Source: Photobacterium profundum
GTDB lineage: Bacteria > Pseudomonadota > Gammaproteobacteria > Enterobacterales > Vibrionaceae
DNA length: 64,000 nucleotides
NCBI RefSeq assembly: GCF_003026285.1
Contig: NZ_PYOD01000004.1
Coordinates: 1 to 64,000, forward strand
Direction: 5' to 3'
The position numbers and the translations under genes were made by a program. Shown in pieces: positions 1 to 8,155 of this stretch; the first letter of the stretch is position 1; each line of letters starts with the position of its first letter. A model generated the notes under the pieces. The model was not told where the DNA came from. It did not search any database and worked only from the letters and a program-made list of their open reading frames with translations.

Positions 1-1
1 T

Positions 2-120
2 TGTCTGGCGACCATAGCGCTGTGGCTCCACCTGATCCCATGCCGAACTCAGAAGTGAAACGCAGTTGCGCCGATGGTAGTGTGGGGTCTCCCCATGTGA
101 GAGTAGGGCATCGCCAGGCG
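2..120 (+). rRNA. 5S ribosomal RNA
   Basis: The sequence follows the 5S rRNA pattern known from Vibrionaceae: the 5' strand GTCTGGCGACCATAGCG pairs with the 3' strand CGCCAGGC, and the conserved stretch CCGAACTCAGAAGTGAAAC lies between them. It is the last rRNA of an operon whose 16S and 23S genes lie before the window. Exact mature ends are estimated to within a few bases. An open reading frame covering 1-315 runs across it and the tRNA and is not a gene. Confidence 0.95.
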
Positions 121-219
121 CCCAATTCGTTTTCATCTTTTTTAGAAAAAGATGAAAGCAAAAATAAAGCGGTGAACCGTTTTATTATAAGTAATAGCTT
201 TATGCTGAATAGACACTGC

Positions 220-296
220 GGAGTGGTAGTTCAGTTGGTTAGAATACCGGCCTGTCACGCCGGGGGTCGCGGGTTCGAGTCCCGTCCACTCCGCCA
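220..296 (+). tRNA. tRNA-Asp (GTC)
   Basis: This is a 77-base cloverleaf starting GGAGTGG and ending CCACTCC-G-CCA with the CCA encoded. The anticodon loop reads CTGTCAC (anticodon GTC), and the T-loop is GGTTCGAGTCC. It lies 100 bases behind the 5S rRNA, the usual place for distal tRNAs of rRNA operons in this family. Confidence 0.97.
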
Positions 297-332
297 TTTA
301 TTAAGACAAAGTTAAGTCTTTAAAATAACTAC

Positions 333-409
333 AGGGGTGTAGCTCCAACTGGCAGAGCAGCGGATTCCAAATCCGCGTGTTGGGAGTTCGAATCTCTCCA
401 CCCCTGCCA
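333..409 (+). tRNA. tRNA-Trp (CCA)
   Basis: This is a 77-base tRNA beginning AGGGGTG and ending CACCCCT-G-CCA. The anticodon loop ATTCCAAAT gives anticodon CCA, and the T-arm is GGGAGTTCGAATCTCTC. It is co-transcribed with the 5S rRNA and tRNA-Asp. A partial second copy follows at 469-529. Confidence 0.97.
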
Positions 410-419
410 TATTAAAGAA

Positions 420-448
420 GGCTCATATCGAAAGATATGGGCCTTTTT
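420..448 (+). terminator. Rho-independent terminator of the rRNA/tRNA operon
   Basis: A ten-base stem (420-429 with 434-443, one G-T pair) closes a GAAA tetraloop and is followed by five T residues. It lies 10 bases after tRNA-Trp and is the expected end of the operon. Confidence 0.85.
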
Positions 449-468
449 GCTATCTGCAGCTAGAGGAA

Positions 469-529
469 AGAGCAGCGGATTCCCCTACCATAAGAGCGCG
501 CGTGTTGGGAGTTCGAATCTCTCCACCCC
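469..529 (+). pseudogene. tRNA-Trp remnant (3' two thirds, damaged)
   Basis: The stretches AGAGCAGCGGATTCC (469-483) and GCGTGTTGGGAGTTCGAATC (from about 500), continuing to ACCCC at 529, are identical to the intact tRNA-Trp at 333-409. The acceptor 5' strand is missing, the anticodon region is replaced by unrelated bases (484-498), and the terminal GCCA is lost. It cannot fold into a cloverleaf. It looks like a tandem duplication of the operon end, because it is flanked by a terminator on each side. Confidence 0.85.
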
Positions 530-536
530 AACTATA

Positions 537-570
537 CAAAAAGCCTCAGCAGAAATGCTGAGGCTTTTTT
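537..570 (+). terminator. Second terminator after the tRNA remnant
   Basis: Stem AAGCCTCAGCA (541-551) pairs perfectly with TGCTGAGGCTT (556-566) around a GAAA loop, with a T run after it and an A run before it. It can therefore work in both directions, and may also end the alkylsulfatase transcript arriving from the right. Confidence 0.85.
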
Positions 571-681
571 GTATTTTCTAAATCTAAAAATCAAATCGCG
601 TCAATATGAAAATTAACCAATTTAAATAAGTATCTGATCGCTAATCTATCTAAATAGTATGACCCATTCAGACTTTGTCGT

Positions 682-2649
682 TTATGGTGTAACTACGCCA
701 AACCATAATTCGAATTGATCAAAGATCGACATTAACTGCTTAAATTTTGCGGGATCTGATACTTTCACTTCACCCGTTTTCATTTCTTCAACCAAAGTTG
801 ATTGCTTGGTGATCATCTTTTCAAATGCATCACGGCTTAGCGTCACGGTAAAGGTCGCATCATCAAACTGGCGATCTTTGTACGATTTCAAGACCGAGTT
901 ATTCAGTGCCATCGAGTACTTTCCATCACCTGTGACGTCGATGTTCACTTTCATATCCATGCCTTTGGCTGCTTCCGGTTTTACGGTCACTCCCAAATAT
1001 TTCAAGAACTGATCAAATGGCATGTTCACTGCAATCGCGGCAGTGCTAGGTGTCGCCACTGGTTTAATTCCCTCACGCAGCTCTTTTGCACCACCCAAGT
1101 AGTAGTTGCGCCATGGACCCGATTCGGCTTGGTAACCCAATTGTTCCATCGCGTCGGCTTCAAGATAACGTGCATCTTTGTTATCAGGGTTCGCAAAGGT
1201 CACGTTGTTTAGCAAGGTCACCGCCCAGCGGTATTCTCCTTTAGCAATCGCCTGCTTGGCTACTTCGATCACTTTATCTTCACCACCAATAGCTTCGACG
1301 TATTTTTTACCTTCTTCTGTCGGAGTTAGTGGGTTCAAGTTTGCAGGGTTACCGTCCCACCATGCACCAAAGTAAAAATCATATGTAGCACGCGCATTGT
1401 GCGATACAGTGCCGTAATATCCACGGTTGTACCACTCTTTATCTAATGACTCAGGCAGCTTTATTGAGGCCGAAATCTCATTCGGTGTGTAGCCTTTGTT
1501 GGCTAAGCGTAAGGTTTGGTCATGAACAAACTTGTAGCTGTCCCGTGTCTTGTTCAGCTGTTCTTTGATTTTGTCTTTGCCCCATGTCGGCCAGTGGTGC
1601 GAGGCTACCATCACGTCGGCTTTATCACCATAAGTAATCAAGGCTTCATCAACGTATTCCGCCCACTTGGAAGCATCACGGGTTTTTGCTCCACGTAAGG
1701 TCGAAATATTGTGAATAGTATGCGTCATGACTTCGGCTGCCATCAACGTTTTGTATTTTGGAATGTAGAACATGAATTCTGACGGCGCCTCAGATTCTTG
1801 CGCCATCATGAAATCAAATTCCAAGCCATCGATGGTCTCAATATGCCCCGTTTCCGATACAGTCACCGTTTCTTTCACAATACCCGGTGCTCCTGTCGAG
1901 GTCGTTTTGCCTAAACCACCATCCACTTGCCCCTTTTCACTCGCCTGCAACAAGTTGCCATACATGTATGAAGCACGGCGAGACATGGTATTACCTGCCA
2001 TCAGGTTCTCTGCAATTGAATGGTCGAAGAAGCCTTCTGGCGCAATCACTTCCACTTTGCCATCTTTAACCGCATCTTCGGTAGTCACGCCTAAAATGCC
2101 GCCAAAGTGGTCAACATGAGAGTGCGTGAAAATCACAGCAGTAACAGGCTTATTTTCAACATGTTGTTTCAGTAGGGTTAGCCCTGCAGCGGCGGTTTCT
2201 GGAGAAATAAGTGGGTCAATGACGATCCAGCCTTTGTCTCCCTGAATAAAAGTCATGACGGATAAATCAAAGCCACGCACTTGGTATACACCATCTTCCA
2301 CTTTAAATAGACCGGTGATGTTGTTCAGCTTGGCCATGCGCTGCAGTGAAGGATTAATGGTAGCAATGTCGTTATCACCATTCAAAAAGTCATATTTGCT
2401 GAAATCCCATACCACGTTGCCATCTTTGTCTTTGATGGTTTTTTCTGGCCATTTTGCAATAAATCCTTTGCTTGCGGCATCGAAATCAGCAGTATTGGCG
2501 AAGTCGAGGTACTGCTTCAGGCTTTCATTTTTTTGAGTTGTATACGAGGAGGCATCTTTAGGCTGATTTGTAATATCACTGGCTGCCTGTGTATTCCACG
2601 ATAAAGCAGAAAGTACAGAGAAAGCGATGATACTGTGTTTTATTTTCAT
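682..2649 (-). CDS. Exported alkylsulfatase, metallo-beta-lactamase fold (SdsA/YjcS/BDS1 family)
   Basis: The 655-residue protein has an N-terminal signal peptide (about 1-22, with Gln-Ala-Ala near the cleavage point). The zinc-binding motif THSHVDH at about 175-181 is typical of metallo-beta-lactamase hydrolases, and further metal-ligand regions are visible (AAEVMTHTIHN near 305, ASHHWPTWG near 350). The rest matches the layout of known alkylsulfatases: a central dimerisation region and a C-terminal SCP2-like domain thought to hold the alkyl chain. Family members cleave sulfate from primary alkyl sulfates such as dodecyl sulfate in the periplasm, giving sulfate and alcohol. Length fits the family (about 650). 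A LysR gene sits upstream on the same strand and is the likely regulator. Substrate range cannot be read from sequence. Confidence 0.9.
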   Translation of the reverse strand: MKIKHSIIAFSVLSALSWNTQAASDITNQPKDASSYTTQKNESLKQYLDFANTADFDAASKGFIAKWPEKTIKDKDGNVVWDFSKYDFLNGDNDIATINPSLQRMAKLNNITGLFKVEDGVYQVRGFDLSVMTFIQGDKGWIVIDPLISPETAAAGLTLLKQHVENKPVTAVIFTHSHVDHFGGILGVTTEDAVKDGKVEVIAPEGFFDHSIAENLMAGNTMSRRASYMYGNLLQASEKGQVDGGLGKTTSTGAPGIVKETVTVSETGHIETIDGLEFDFMMAQESEAPSEFMFYIPKYKTLMAAEVMTHTIHNISTLRGAKTRDASKWAEYVDEALITYGDKADVMVASHHWPTWGKDKIKEQLNKTRDSYKFVHDQTLRLANKGYTPNEISASIKLPESLDKEWYNRGYYGTVSHNARATYDFYFGAWWDGNPANLNPLTPTEEGKKYVEAIGGEDKVIEVAKQAIAKGEYRWAVTLLNNVTFANPDNKDARYLEADAMEQLGYQAESGPWRNYYLGGAKELREGIKPVATPSTAAIAVNMPFDQFLKYLGVTVKPEAAKGMDMKVNIDVTGDGKYSMALNNSVLKSYKDRQFDDATFTVTLSRDAFEKMITKQSTLVEEMKTGEVKVSDPAKFKQLMSIFDQFELWFGVVTP

Positions 2650-2762
2650 TGCTATGTCCTTTCAATGACGTTGATATCCATACAACGTAAACGAATAGAC
2701 AAAAAGGAGCGATATTGCGAACTTTAATTCGCAATTAACTAAACTTGAATCCATTTATAAGA

Positions 2763-3695
2763 TCATAAATCTGTCGATGCCCCCAAGGGGCGACTTGCCG
2801 ACAGCAATGCTTGTTTTAGCCACTGATGCCCTTGATCTGAATGAATAGATTGGTGCCATGTCATGTAAATCGGTAGTGGTTTAACTTCCATCGGTAAGGG
2901 TAATGCTTTCAAGTTGGGGAAGTCTTGTAATAATTCAGCGTGCAATGCACTGACCACGCAAAGCCAATCGGTTTTTGATGCCAACATCATCGACATAAAT
3001 ACCGAATCAGACTCATAAGCAATACGGCGTTCAGGGAGTATGTCTTTTGACAATGAGTCTAAGGTCTGCGTATTGTGTCGTTGGGTTTTCCATAAAATAT
3101 GGGATTCGGCAAAAAATTGGTTCATAGTCAATTTTTCACCCACCCGGGGATGATCTGTGCGACAGACCACTACCAAGGGCAGCTCAAATAAGCAGGTATT
3201 TTGGTAGCCAGCAGCTGACATCGGTACAGTGGCCAAAATCAGATCGGCTTTGCGCATTTGTAAATCCGTTTGGCGTGCTGTTTCATCTGTATGGCCAATG
3301 TTCATTTTCAGTGTTACATGAGGTGCATACTTACGTAAGTAGTGTTCAAGTGCTGGCAATAATAGAATATCGATATCTTTGTGACTAGACAGATGGAAAC
3401 TACGGTGGCTGGTTCGAGGATCGAACGCTTCACGGTGGATAGATTGGCCTAAAAGATATGCAAGAGGTTCTTTTATGTCAGCATGTAACCCGAAGGCAAA
3501 TGCGGTTGGTACAATGCCGCGACCTTGGCGTGAAAATAAAGGGTCATGATAATTATCGCGTAATCGGTTCAAGGCGTTACTGACCGCAGGGGCTGACATC
3601 TCCAATTGTTCAGCGGCACCATTTACGCTGCCCACCTTCATTACGGCATCAAACACACGTAGTAAATTCAGGTCAAGATTCTTTTCCTTATTCAT
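2763..3695 (-). CDS. LysR-family transcriptional regulator
   Basis: The 310-residue protein has an N-terminal winged helix-turn-helix (DLNLLRVFDAVMKVGSVNGA, about 8-27, continuing into the SAPAVSNALNRLR recognition helix) and a C-terminal substrate-binding-like effector domain. The opening resembles the NodD/LeuO/NahR branch of the family. It lies upstream of the alkylsulfatase on the same strand with 113 bases between them, so it may control that gene, possibly in response to an alkyl sulfate or alcohol; this is inference. ATG at 3695 is the only well-placed start. Confidence 0.88.
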   Translation of the reverse strand: MNKEKNLDLNLLRVFDAVMKVGSVNGAAEQLEMSAPAVSNALNRLRDNYHDPLFSRQGRGIVPTAFAFGLHADIKEPLAYLLGQSIHREAFDPRTSHRSFHLSSHKDIDILLLPALEHYLRKYAPHVTLKMNIGHTDETARQTDLQMRKADLILATVPMSAAGYQNTCLFELPLVVVCRTDHPRVGEKLTMNQFFAESHILWKTQRHNTQTLDSLSKDILPERRIAYESDSVFMSMMLASKTDWLCVVSALHAELLQDFPNLKALPLPMEVKPLPIYMTWHQSIHSDQGHQWLKQALLSASRPLGASTDL

Positions 3696-3871
3696 GTTGT
3701 TCCACCATGCCTATTTGTTGTTACATCGTGCTAGTAGAATACGAGCATCTAGTGCTTAGGATAATATTGTACGTTAAGTATTTAAGCATTTGTTTATTAA
3801 ACTGCAGGTGGAAAGTAATGCCCTTCCCTTGCTATGATGCTTACCTCTGAGAAACGGAAAGCTCAATAAAC

Positions 3872-4570
3872 ATGAATCCCCCCTATATTTCGCAACTGAT
3901 ACCTGTTGTTTTACCTGATTTTTCAGGTGTATGTTTTCAATGCGAGTTTGATCCTGAATTTTACACAATAGAAGCCCCCCGACAGCTTGGGATTATTTTG
4001 CCGGAAACATTGCACAGTGCGGTGAAAAAACGTCAGGCAGAGTACGTGGCAGGACGTTATTTGGCGAAGCGCTGCCTTTCAGCCTTAGGTGGTACTGAAT
4101 CTGATGTTGGGATTAGTCTGCATCGTGCACCGTTATGGCCAAAAGGAATGATCGGATCGATTAGTCATAGTAGTAATAAGGCGATTTGTGTTTTAAGACA
4201 GTGTGATTTGCCTGAGCAAGGGATTGGCATCGATATTGAGCAGTGCTTAGCAGACAGTACTGCCACGTCTATCAAAAATACAATTATTAATGAGGCAGAG
4301 CAAGCCCTGATTACAAAGCATGATGTGGATTTTTCTACAGGGCTAACGGTAATATTTTCGGCCAAAGAGAGCTTGTTTAAAGCTCTTTTCCCTCAGGTTC
4401 GTGCGTACTTTGATTTTTTGGATGCTGAAGTTATTACGATGGAACGAGATAACTTAACGATTATGCTCAAGAGAACACTTACACCAACACTATCTGCAGG
4501 TTGTAAATTTACCGTTCAAATCTATAAACAAAATATGATGATAAGAACATTCACTCAGAGTCGAATTTAA
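3872..4570 (+). CDS. 4'-phosphopantetheinyl transferase, EntD-like
   Basis: The 232-residue protein carries the three signatures of Sfp/EntD transferases: GSISHS (about 95-100), the metal-binding GIGIDIEQ (117-124) and SAKESLFKA (163-171). Such enzymes move the phosphopantetheine arm of CoA to a serine of carrier proteins, here presumably of a siderophore or other nonribosomal synthetase. GGAAAG lies about 9 bases before the ATG. The reading frame is intact although the neighbouring exporter and receptor are broken. This fits either a still-needed carrier-protein modifier used elsewhere in the genome, or a gene not yet hit by decay. No synthetase gene is in the window. Confidence 0.9.
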   Translation: MNPPYISQLIPVVLPDFSGVCFQCEFDPEFYTIEAPRQLGIILPETLHSAVKKRQAEYVAGRYLAKRCLSALGGTESDVGISLHRAPLWPKGMIGSISHSSNKAICVLRQCDLPEQGIGIDIEQCLADSTATSIKNTIINEAEQALITKHDVDFSTGLTVIFSAKESLFKALFPQVRAYFDFLDAEVITMERDNLTIMLKRTLTPTLSAGCKFTVQIYKQNMMIRTFTQSRI

Positions 4571-4595
4571 TGATAATAATTTTTATTCATTATTA
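4571..4595 (+). promoter_or_regulatory. Possible Fur box before the decayed exporter
   Basis: TGATAATAATTTTTATTCAT resembles overlapping TGATAAT/ATTATCA Fur half sites, though less perfectly than the box at 5170. It sits right after the phosphopantetheinyl transferase and 43 bases before the ATG of the MFS remnant. Read as a Fur site by resemblance only. Confidence 0.4.
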
Positions 4596-4637
4596 TGGAG
4601 CAATGAGTGGTTACACTCAGCGTTCCTTCTCTTTAGA

Positions 4638-5016
4638 ATGACTTATCATGGGCGATTACTTAAAAACCAAATCTCGTGTTTTCGTCTCGCACTACTTATT
4701 AATATGTTATCGATTGGTACATTAATGATGGTTATGCCATTAGGTGCTAATTTAGTTAGAATTAGCAGCCAATTTCTCATGGCAAGTTACTTTCTTTCTT
4801 TTTGGTAGTATAGGAGTCGGCTTTTCTCTTTCAATCGAAAGAACTGAAATGCCCACAAGCCTTGTTTTTATGTCTGTATTGAGGATTGTAGGCATTAGTA
4901 TGTTTGGGCATTTCTTACTGGTTCCAAATCTATCCACTTTCTTCCAATTCAACCTTCATTTTCTACGAGAACAAATCAGTGTGTTGTATTAACTCGGCGG
5001 TGTAGCACGCCGCCAA
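4638..5016 (+). pseudogene. Decayed MFS exporter (siderophore-export type), internally deleted
   Basis: From ATG 4638 a 56-residue frame contains a membrane segment typical of MFS helix 1 (LALLINMLSIGTLMMVMPLG) and stops at TAG 4806-4808. In another frame from about 4792 the coding continues (FLFGSIGVGFSLS, then MFGHFLLVPNLSTFFQFNL), which looks like the linker and helix 7 of MFS proteins. It stops at TAA 4990-4992, with an in-frame LGG after the stop. Helices 2-6 and everything after helix 7 are missing, so this is a remnant with a large deletion, one frameshift and a late stop. Its place between a phosphopantetheinyl transferase and a siderophore receptor suggests a former siderophore exporter. 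Confidence 0.6.
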
Positions 5017-5169
5017 CAGACAGTTCTTCAATTATAATGATAGTTATAAGCTATTGTTTTTTAATGTAACACAACTGTTTTCGGTTGATTTATAGCTTAT
5101 ACGAAGAGAAATGGTAACGCTTTAACTCATAAGTGAGGTCAATGTCTTGGTTTGAATTATAATATTGAC

Positions 5170-5185
5170 GATAATAATTATCATT
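5170..5185 (+). promoter_or_regulatory. Fur box upstream of the TonB-dependent receptor
   Basis: GATAATAATTATCATT matches the classical Fur consensus (GATAATGATAATCATT) at nearly every base. It lies 30 bases before the receptor start, so the receptor was iron-repressed when functional. Its good preservation suggests that decay of the gene is recent. Confidence 0.8.
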
Positions 5186-5214
5186 CGCGCCATTGTTCGT
5201 AATGGAGTGTGAAA

Positions 5215-7153
5215 ATGTTACAGCATCAGGGAGATAGCCATTTTGCGCTAACTCAGTTAAATAAAGCGTTTATGGCTATTGGTCTATTATCCTCTTCAAT
5301 GGTAATGGCAGACACTGCAACTACTGATGATGTTATGGTCATTACAGCGTCACAAACTAAGCATCCAGAACTTACTGCTCCAGCATCAGTTTCTTATATT
5401 ACACGTGAGGAATTAGGCAAATTAGTGGTTAATGATGTAGCAGAGGCTGTGAAGAAGTTACCGGGTATTAATATTAACCCAGGTACACCTTATGGCCGTA
5501 ATGAGATTAAAATTCGTGGCTTGGATTCTGATTACACTCTGTTGTTGATCAACGGTAAACGTACGAGTTCCCGCGATGCGCTGACATCGTCGTACGGTAA
5601 TGACTTTGATCTTTCAAGTATCCCAATGTCTGCGGTTGAGCGCATTGAAGTCATTCGTGGTCCCATGTAATCACTTTATGGTGCTGATGCTCTGGGTGGT
5701 GTAGTGAACGTGATTCTCCGCCAGCCGACAGAGCAAACAGAAGGTGCTGTGGGTTATCAATACGAAGGTCCTACGGAAGGTAGTGGTGGTGATGTACACA
5801 AGTGGAATGTGTATGCTGGCGGTTCTCTGATACCAGATACATTACTGGGTAACATTATTATCGAGCAAAGCTCTCGCGATGCGTGGCGTACCGACCAATC
5901 ATTAAATCCTGATTCTGACGTTCTGGAAGAGCGTGATGAACTGAATATCTTCTCTAGCTTGAAATGGCTGGCAACTGACCAGCAAGATATTGATCTTGAT
6001 TTATAGCAAAGATGATCGTGATGCCGATTGGAACAACTACGGCAATGTTGTTAATAACGTGCAAAAGTTGGAGCGTATAAACGCGACATTGACGCATAAC
6101 GGTTACTGGTCGAAGTTTGATTCTCGTGTACGTTATAACTACGAAAACTCTGATTTGAAAGATGATTCAGGTCTGAATACTAGTGTGGGAGATATTACAC
6201 AGACTAATAATACGCTTGATGGCCAATTGTCTGGCTATGTAGGTTCACACTTGTTAACGGGGGGAGCTGAGTACCGCATTACCGATCTGAAGAACAACCT
6301 GACATTGTCAAAAGGCTCGGAAGATTACAGCCAATCAGCGATTTACCTGCAAGATGAATTTGAAATTGGTGATCTGGCCGTTACCTTAGGTGGTCGATTC
6401 GATGACCACGAAGTATATGGTGGTGAGTTCAGCCCACGTGCTTATGCGGTCTACAGCATTACAGATAACTGGGTAGTGAAAGGCGGTGTGGGTAAAGCAT
6501 TCAAAGCCCCAAGTCTGAATCAATACAGTGATTCATATGCTGTGCTTGCCTGTCGTGGTGCTTGTTACGTAGTAGGTAACCCTAACCTTAAAGCCGAAAC
6601 AGCTGTCAGCTATGAGCTTTCAACTGGCTATAAAACAGATAGCTGGGGCGCTACAGTCACTGCGTTTAATAACGACATTGATGACATGATCCAAGCAGAG
6701 ACTTGGGACCGTGTTAAAAAAGAACTGACGTATTTTAATGTACAAGAAGCACAGGTGCGTGGTGCAGAACTGTCTGGTTGGTTTGATGTGACTGATACTG
6801 TTAGCCTGTCGGCGAATTATATGTATACTGATGCGAAAGACAAGACGACAGACAAAGAGTTGACATTGACGCCGAAAAACACGGTAAATGTTCAAGTTGA
6901 TTGGCAAATGCGAGAAAACGTATACACCTATGTGTCTTACCAATACACCGGTGAGCAGTATGTACGTACTGATGAAAAATCTGGTGGCTATGGAACATTT
7001 GATTTAGGCGCACAGTATGAAGCAGTTAAAAACCTAAACCTAAAATTAGGGGTAACTAACCTTACTGATGAAAAGCGTGATGATGCGGCTGTGAAATATG
7101 ATTACATCATGAAGAGTCGTACGATCTATGCGGGTGCTTCTTACGCTTTCTAA
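5215..7153 (+). pseudogene. IrgA/VctA-like TonB-dependent siderophore receptor, broken by a stop and a frameshift
   Basis: Three consecutive frames make one outer-membrane receptor of about 646 residues. It has a signal peptide, a plug domain (VMVITASQTKHPE TonB-box region, KIRGLDSDYTLLLINGKR, VERIEVIRGPM) and a 22-strand barrel ending in the typical terminal aromatic (YAGASYAF). After RGPM a TAA at 5668-5670 replaces what is normally Ser, followed in frame by SLYGADALGGVVNV. At about 5997-6003 one extra T shifts the frame (DIDLD-Y-SKDDRDADW after correction). ATG 5215 is preferred over GTG 5209 because GGAG at 5204-5207 is correctly spaced for it. The family imports ferric catecholates. Unless the stop is read through, only the plug would be made. 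Confidence 0.88.
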
Positions 7154-7185
7154 TAATCACCGTTAACCATGCTTATACATATAAA

Positions 7186-7212
7186 AATAAGGTCTGATGT
7201 CTAGCCCTTATT
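7186..7212 (+). terminator. Weak hairpin after the receptor
   Basis: AATAAGG (7186-7192) pairs with CCTTATT (7206-7212) 33 bases after the receptor stop. The stem is short and AT-rich; a terminator role is only plausible. Confidence 0.35.
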
Positions 7213-7379
7213 ATTTATGGTGTATATCAAAGCTATAAATAATACCAATAATAATAAAAACACTAGTTGCTATGTGATGCAGGATTAACTTTACGGCTGG
7301 GTAAATAGGGAGTTGTGTCATGCAATGAACGCAAAGTGAGACGTTAACTTTTAGTTTTGCATCATTCCCACCAAAGACA

Positions 7380-8046
7380 GAATTTATATTTACATCTGAA
7401 CACCATAGTTTAATTGCATCTGGTATTAATCAAACGATTATACAGCCTGCTATTGATGGTGGTTTCTAATAGCCATCAACTGTTTCATGACGATATTTTT
7501 ATTTCTGAATTAAATGCCGATACGCCGACGATTCGTCATTGATTAGTTGAAGGTGAAGCAACATTGGTACGTTAATAACCGAACTCTTGATGGCTCAGCA
7601 AGAAGATCTAAACGAGAAGGTAGTGGAATTCACATCTACCCCCACTTCTGAAGTGGCTTTCTTTCAACTCTCCGGTGGCAGTACCTGATCCCGCGAACGC
7701 ACAATGATTACTACTACAGTGTCCGTACCAGCGCTGAATTGCCATTAGGGCTGTACAATATTGATTTACTATCGAGTGGCAGTTATCTGGACAGAAGGAA
7801 TGAAGAAAACTTCACATTTACTGCAATGTTGTTGCTTAGAAAAATCATCTATGAGCTGGACAGTTAAAAAGAGCAAGTAAACGTTCTGACTAGTGGGGCT
7901 ATAGCCTCGGATTATGCACTGAACTATTTTATGCCAACACCATTTAGTACTTAGACAATAAAATTAAATAACTGGGAATATATTGATATCAGTGTAGTAG
8001 AAAACATTAAGGTTAGTTTATCTAGTATTCCTATTCCTGATTGGTG
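7380..8046 (+). pseudogene. Decayed coding region, family not recognised
   Basis: No open frame survives, but pieces in shifting frames read like protein: EFIFTSEHHSLIASGINQT (from about 7380), HQLFHDDIFISELNADTPT (about 7475), ITELLMAQQEDLNEKVVEF (about 7575) and, best, HNDYYYSVRTSAELPLGLY followed by NIDLLSSGSYLDRRN (about 7702-7800). In-frame stops and frameshifts separate them. Average codon character is like that of the neighbours. It follows the broken receptor and probably belonged to the same locus. I cannot name the family. Upstream of it, 7213-7379 shows nothing I can support. Confidence 0.5.
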
Positions 8047-8061
8047 AAGAATCCCAGCTCT

Positions 8062-8133
8062 AATGTAGTGAACTATCCCACCCAATAATCATAGCCTGAC
8101 GGTACGTTATAGGGTGGGATAGTTCATTACATT
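8062..8133. repeat. 22-bp inverted repeat with 28-base spacer
   Basis: Arm 8062-8083 (AATGTAGTGAACTATCCCAC then CC) and arm 8112-8133 are reverse complements with a single mismatch that would still pair as G-T in RNA. There is no T run, so it is not a classic terminator. It stands between the decayed stretch and the end of the response-regulator gene. It may be a large RNA hairpin, a convergent-transcript insulator, or the ends of a small transposon-derived element. Confidence 0.75.
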
Positions 8134-8155
8134 CGAATCTTTTATTAAGCGTAAT

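Noticed and set aside
469-529. A functional third tRNA gene
   Set aside because: The 5' acceptor strand, D-arm and anticodon are absent or replaced.
5209-5214. GTG 5209 as receptor start
   Set aside because: GGAG at 5204-5207 is only one base from it but seven bases from ATG 5215.
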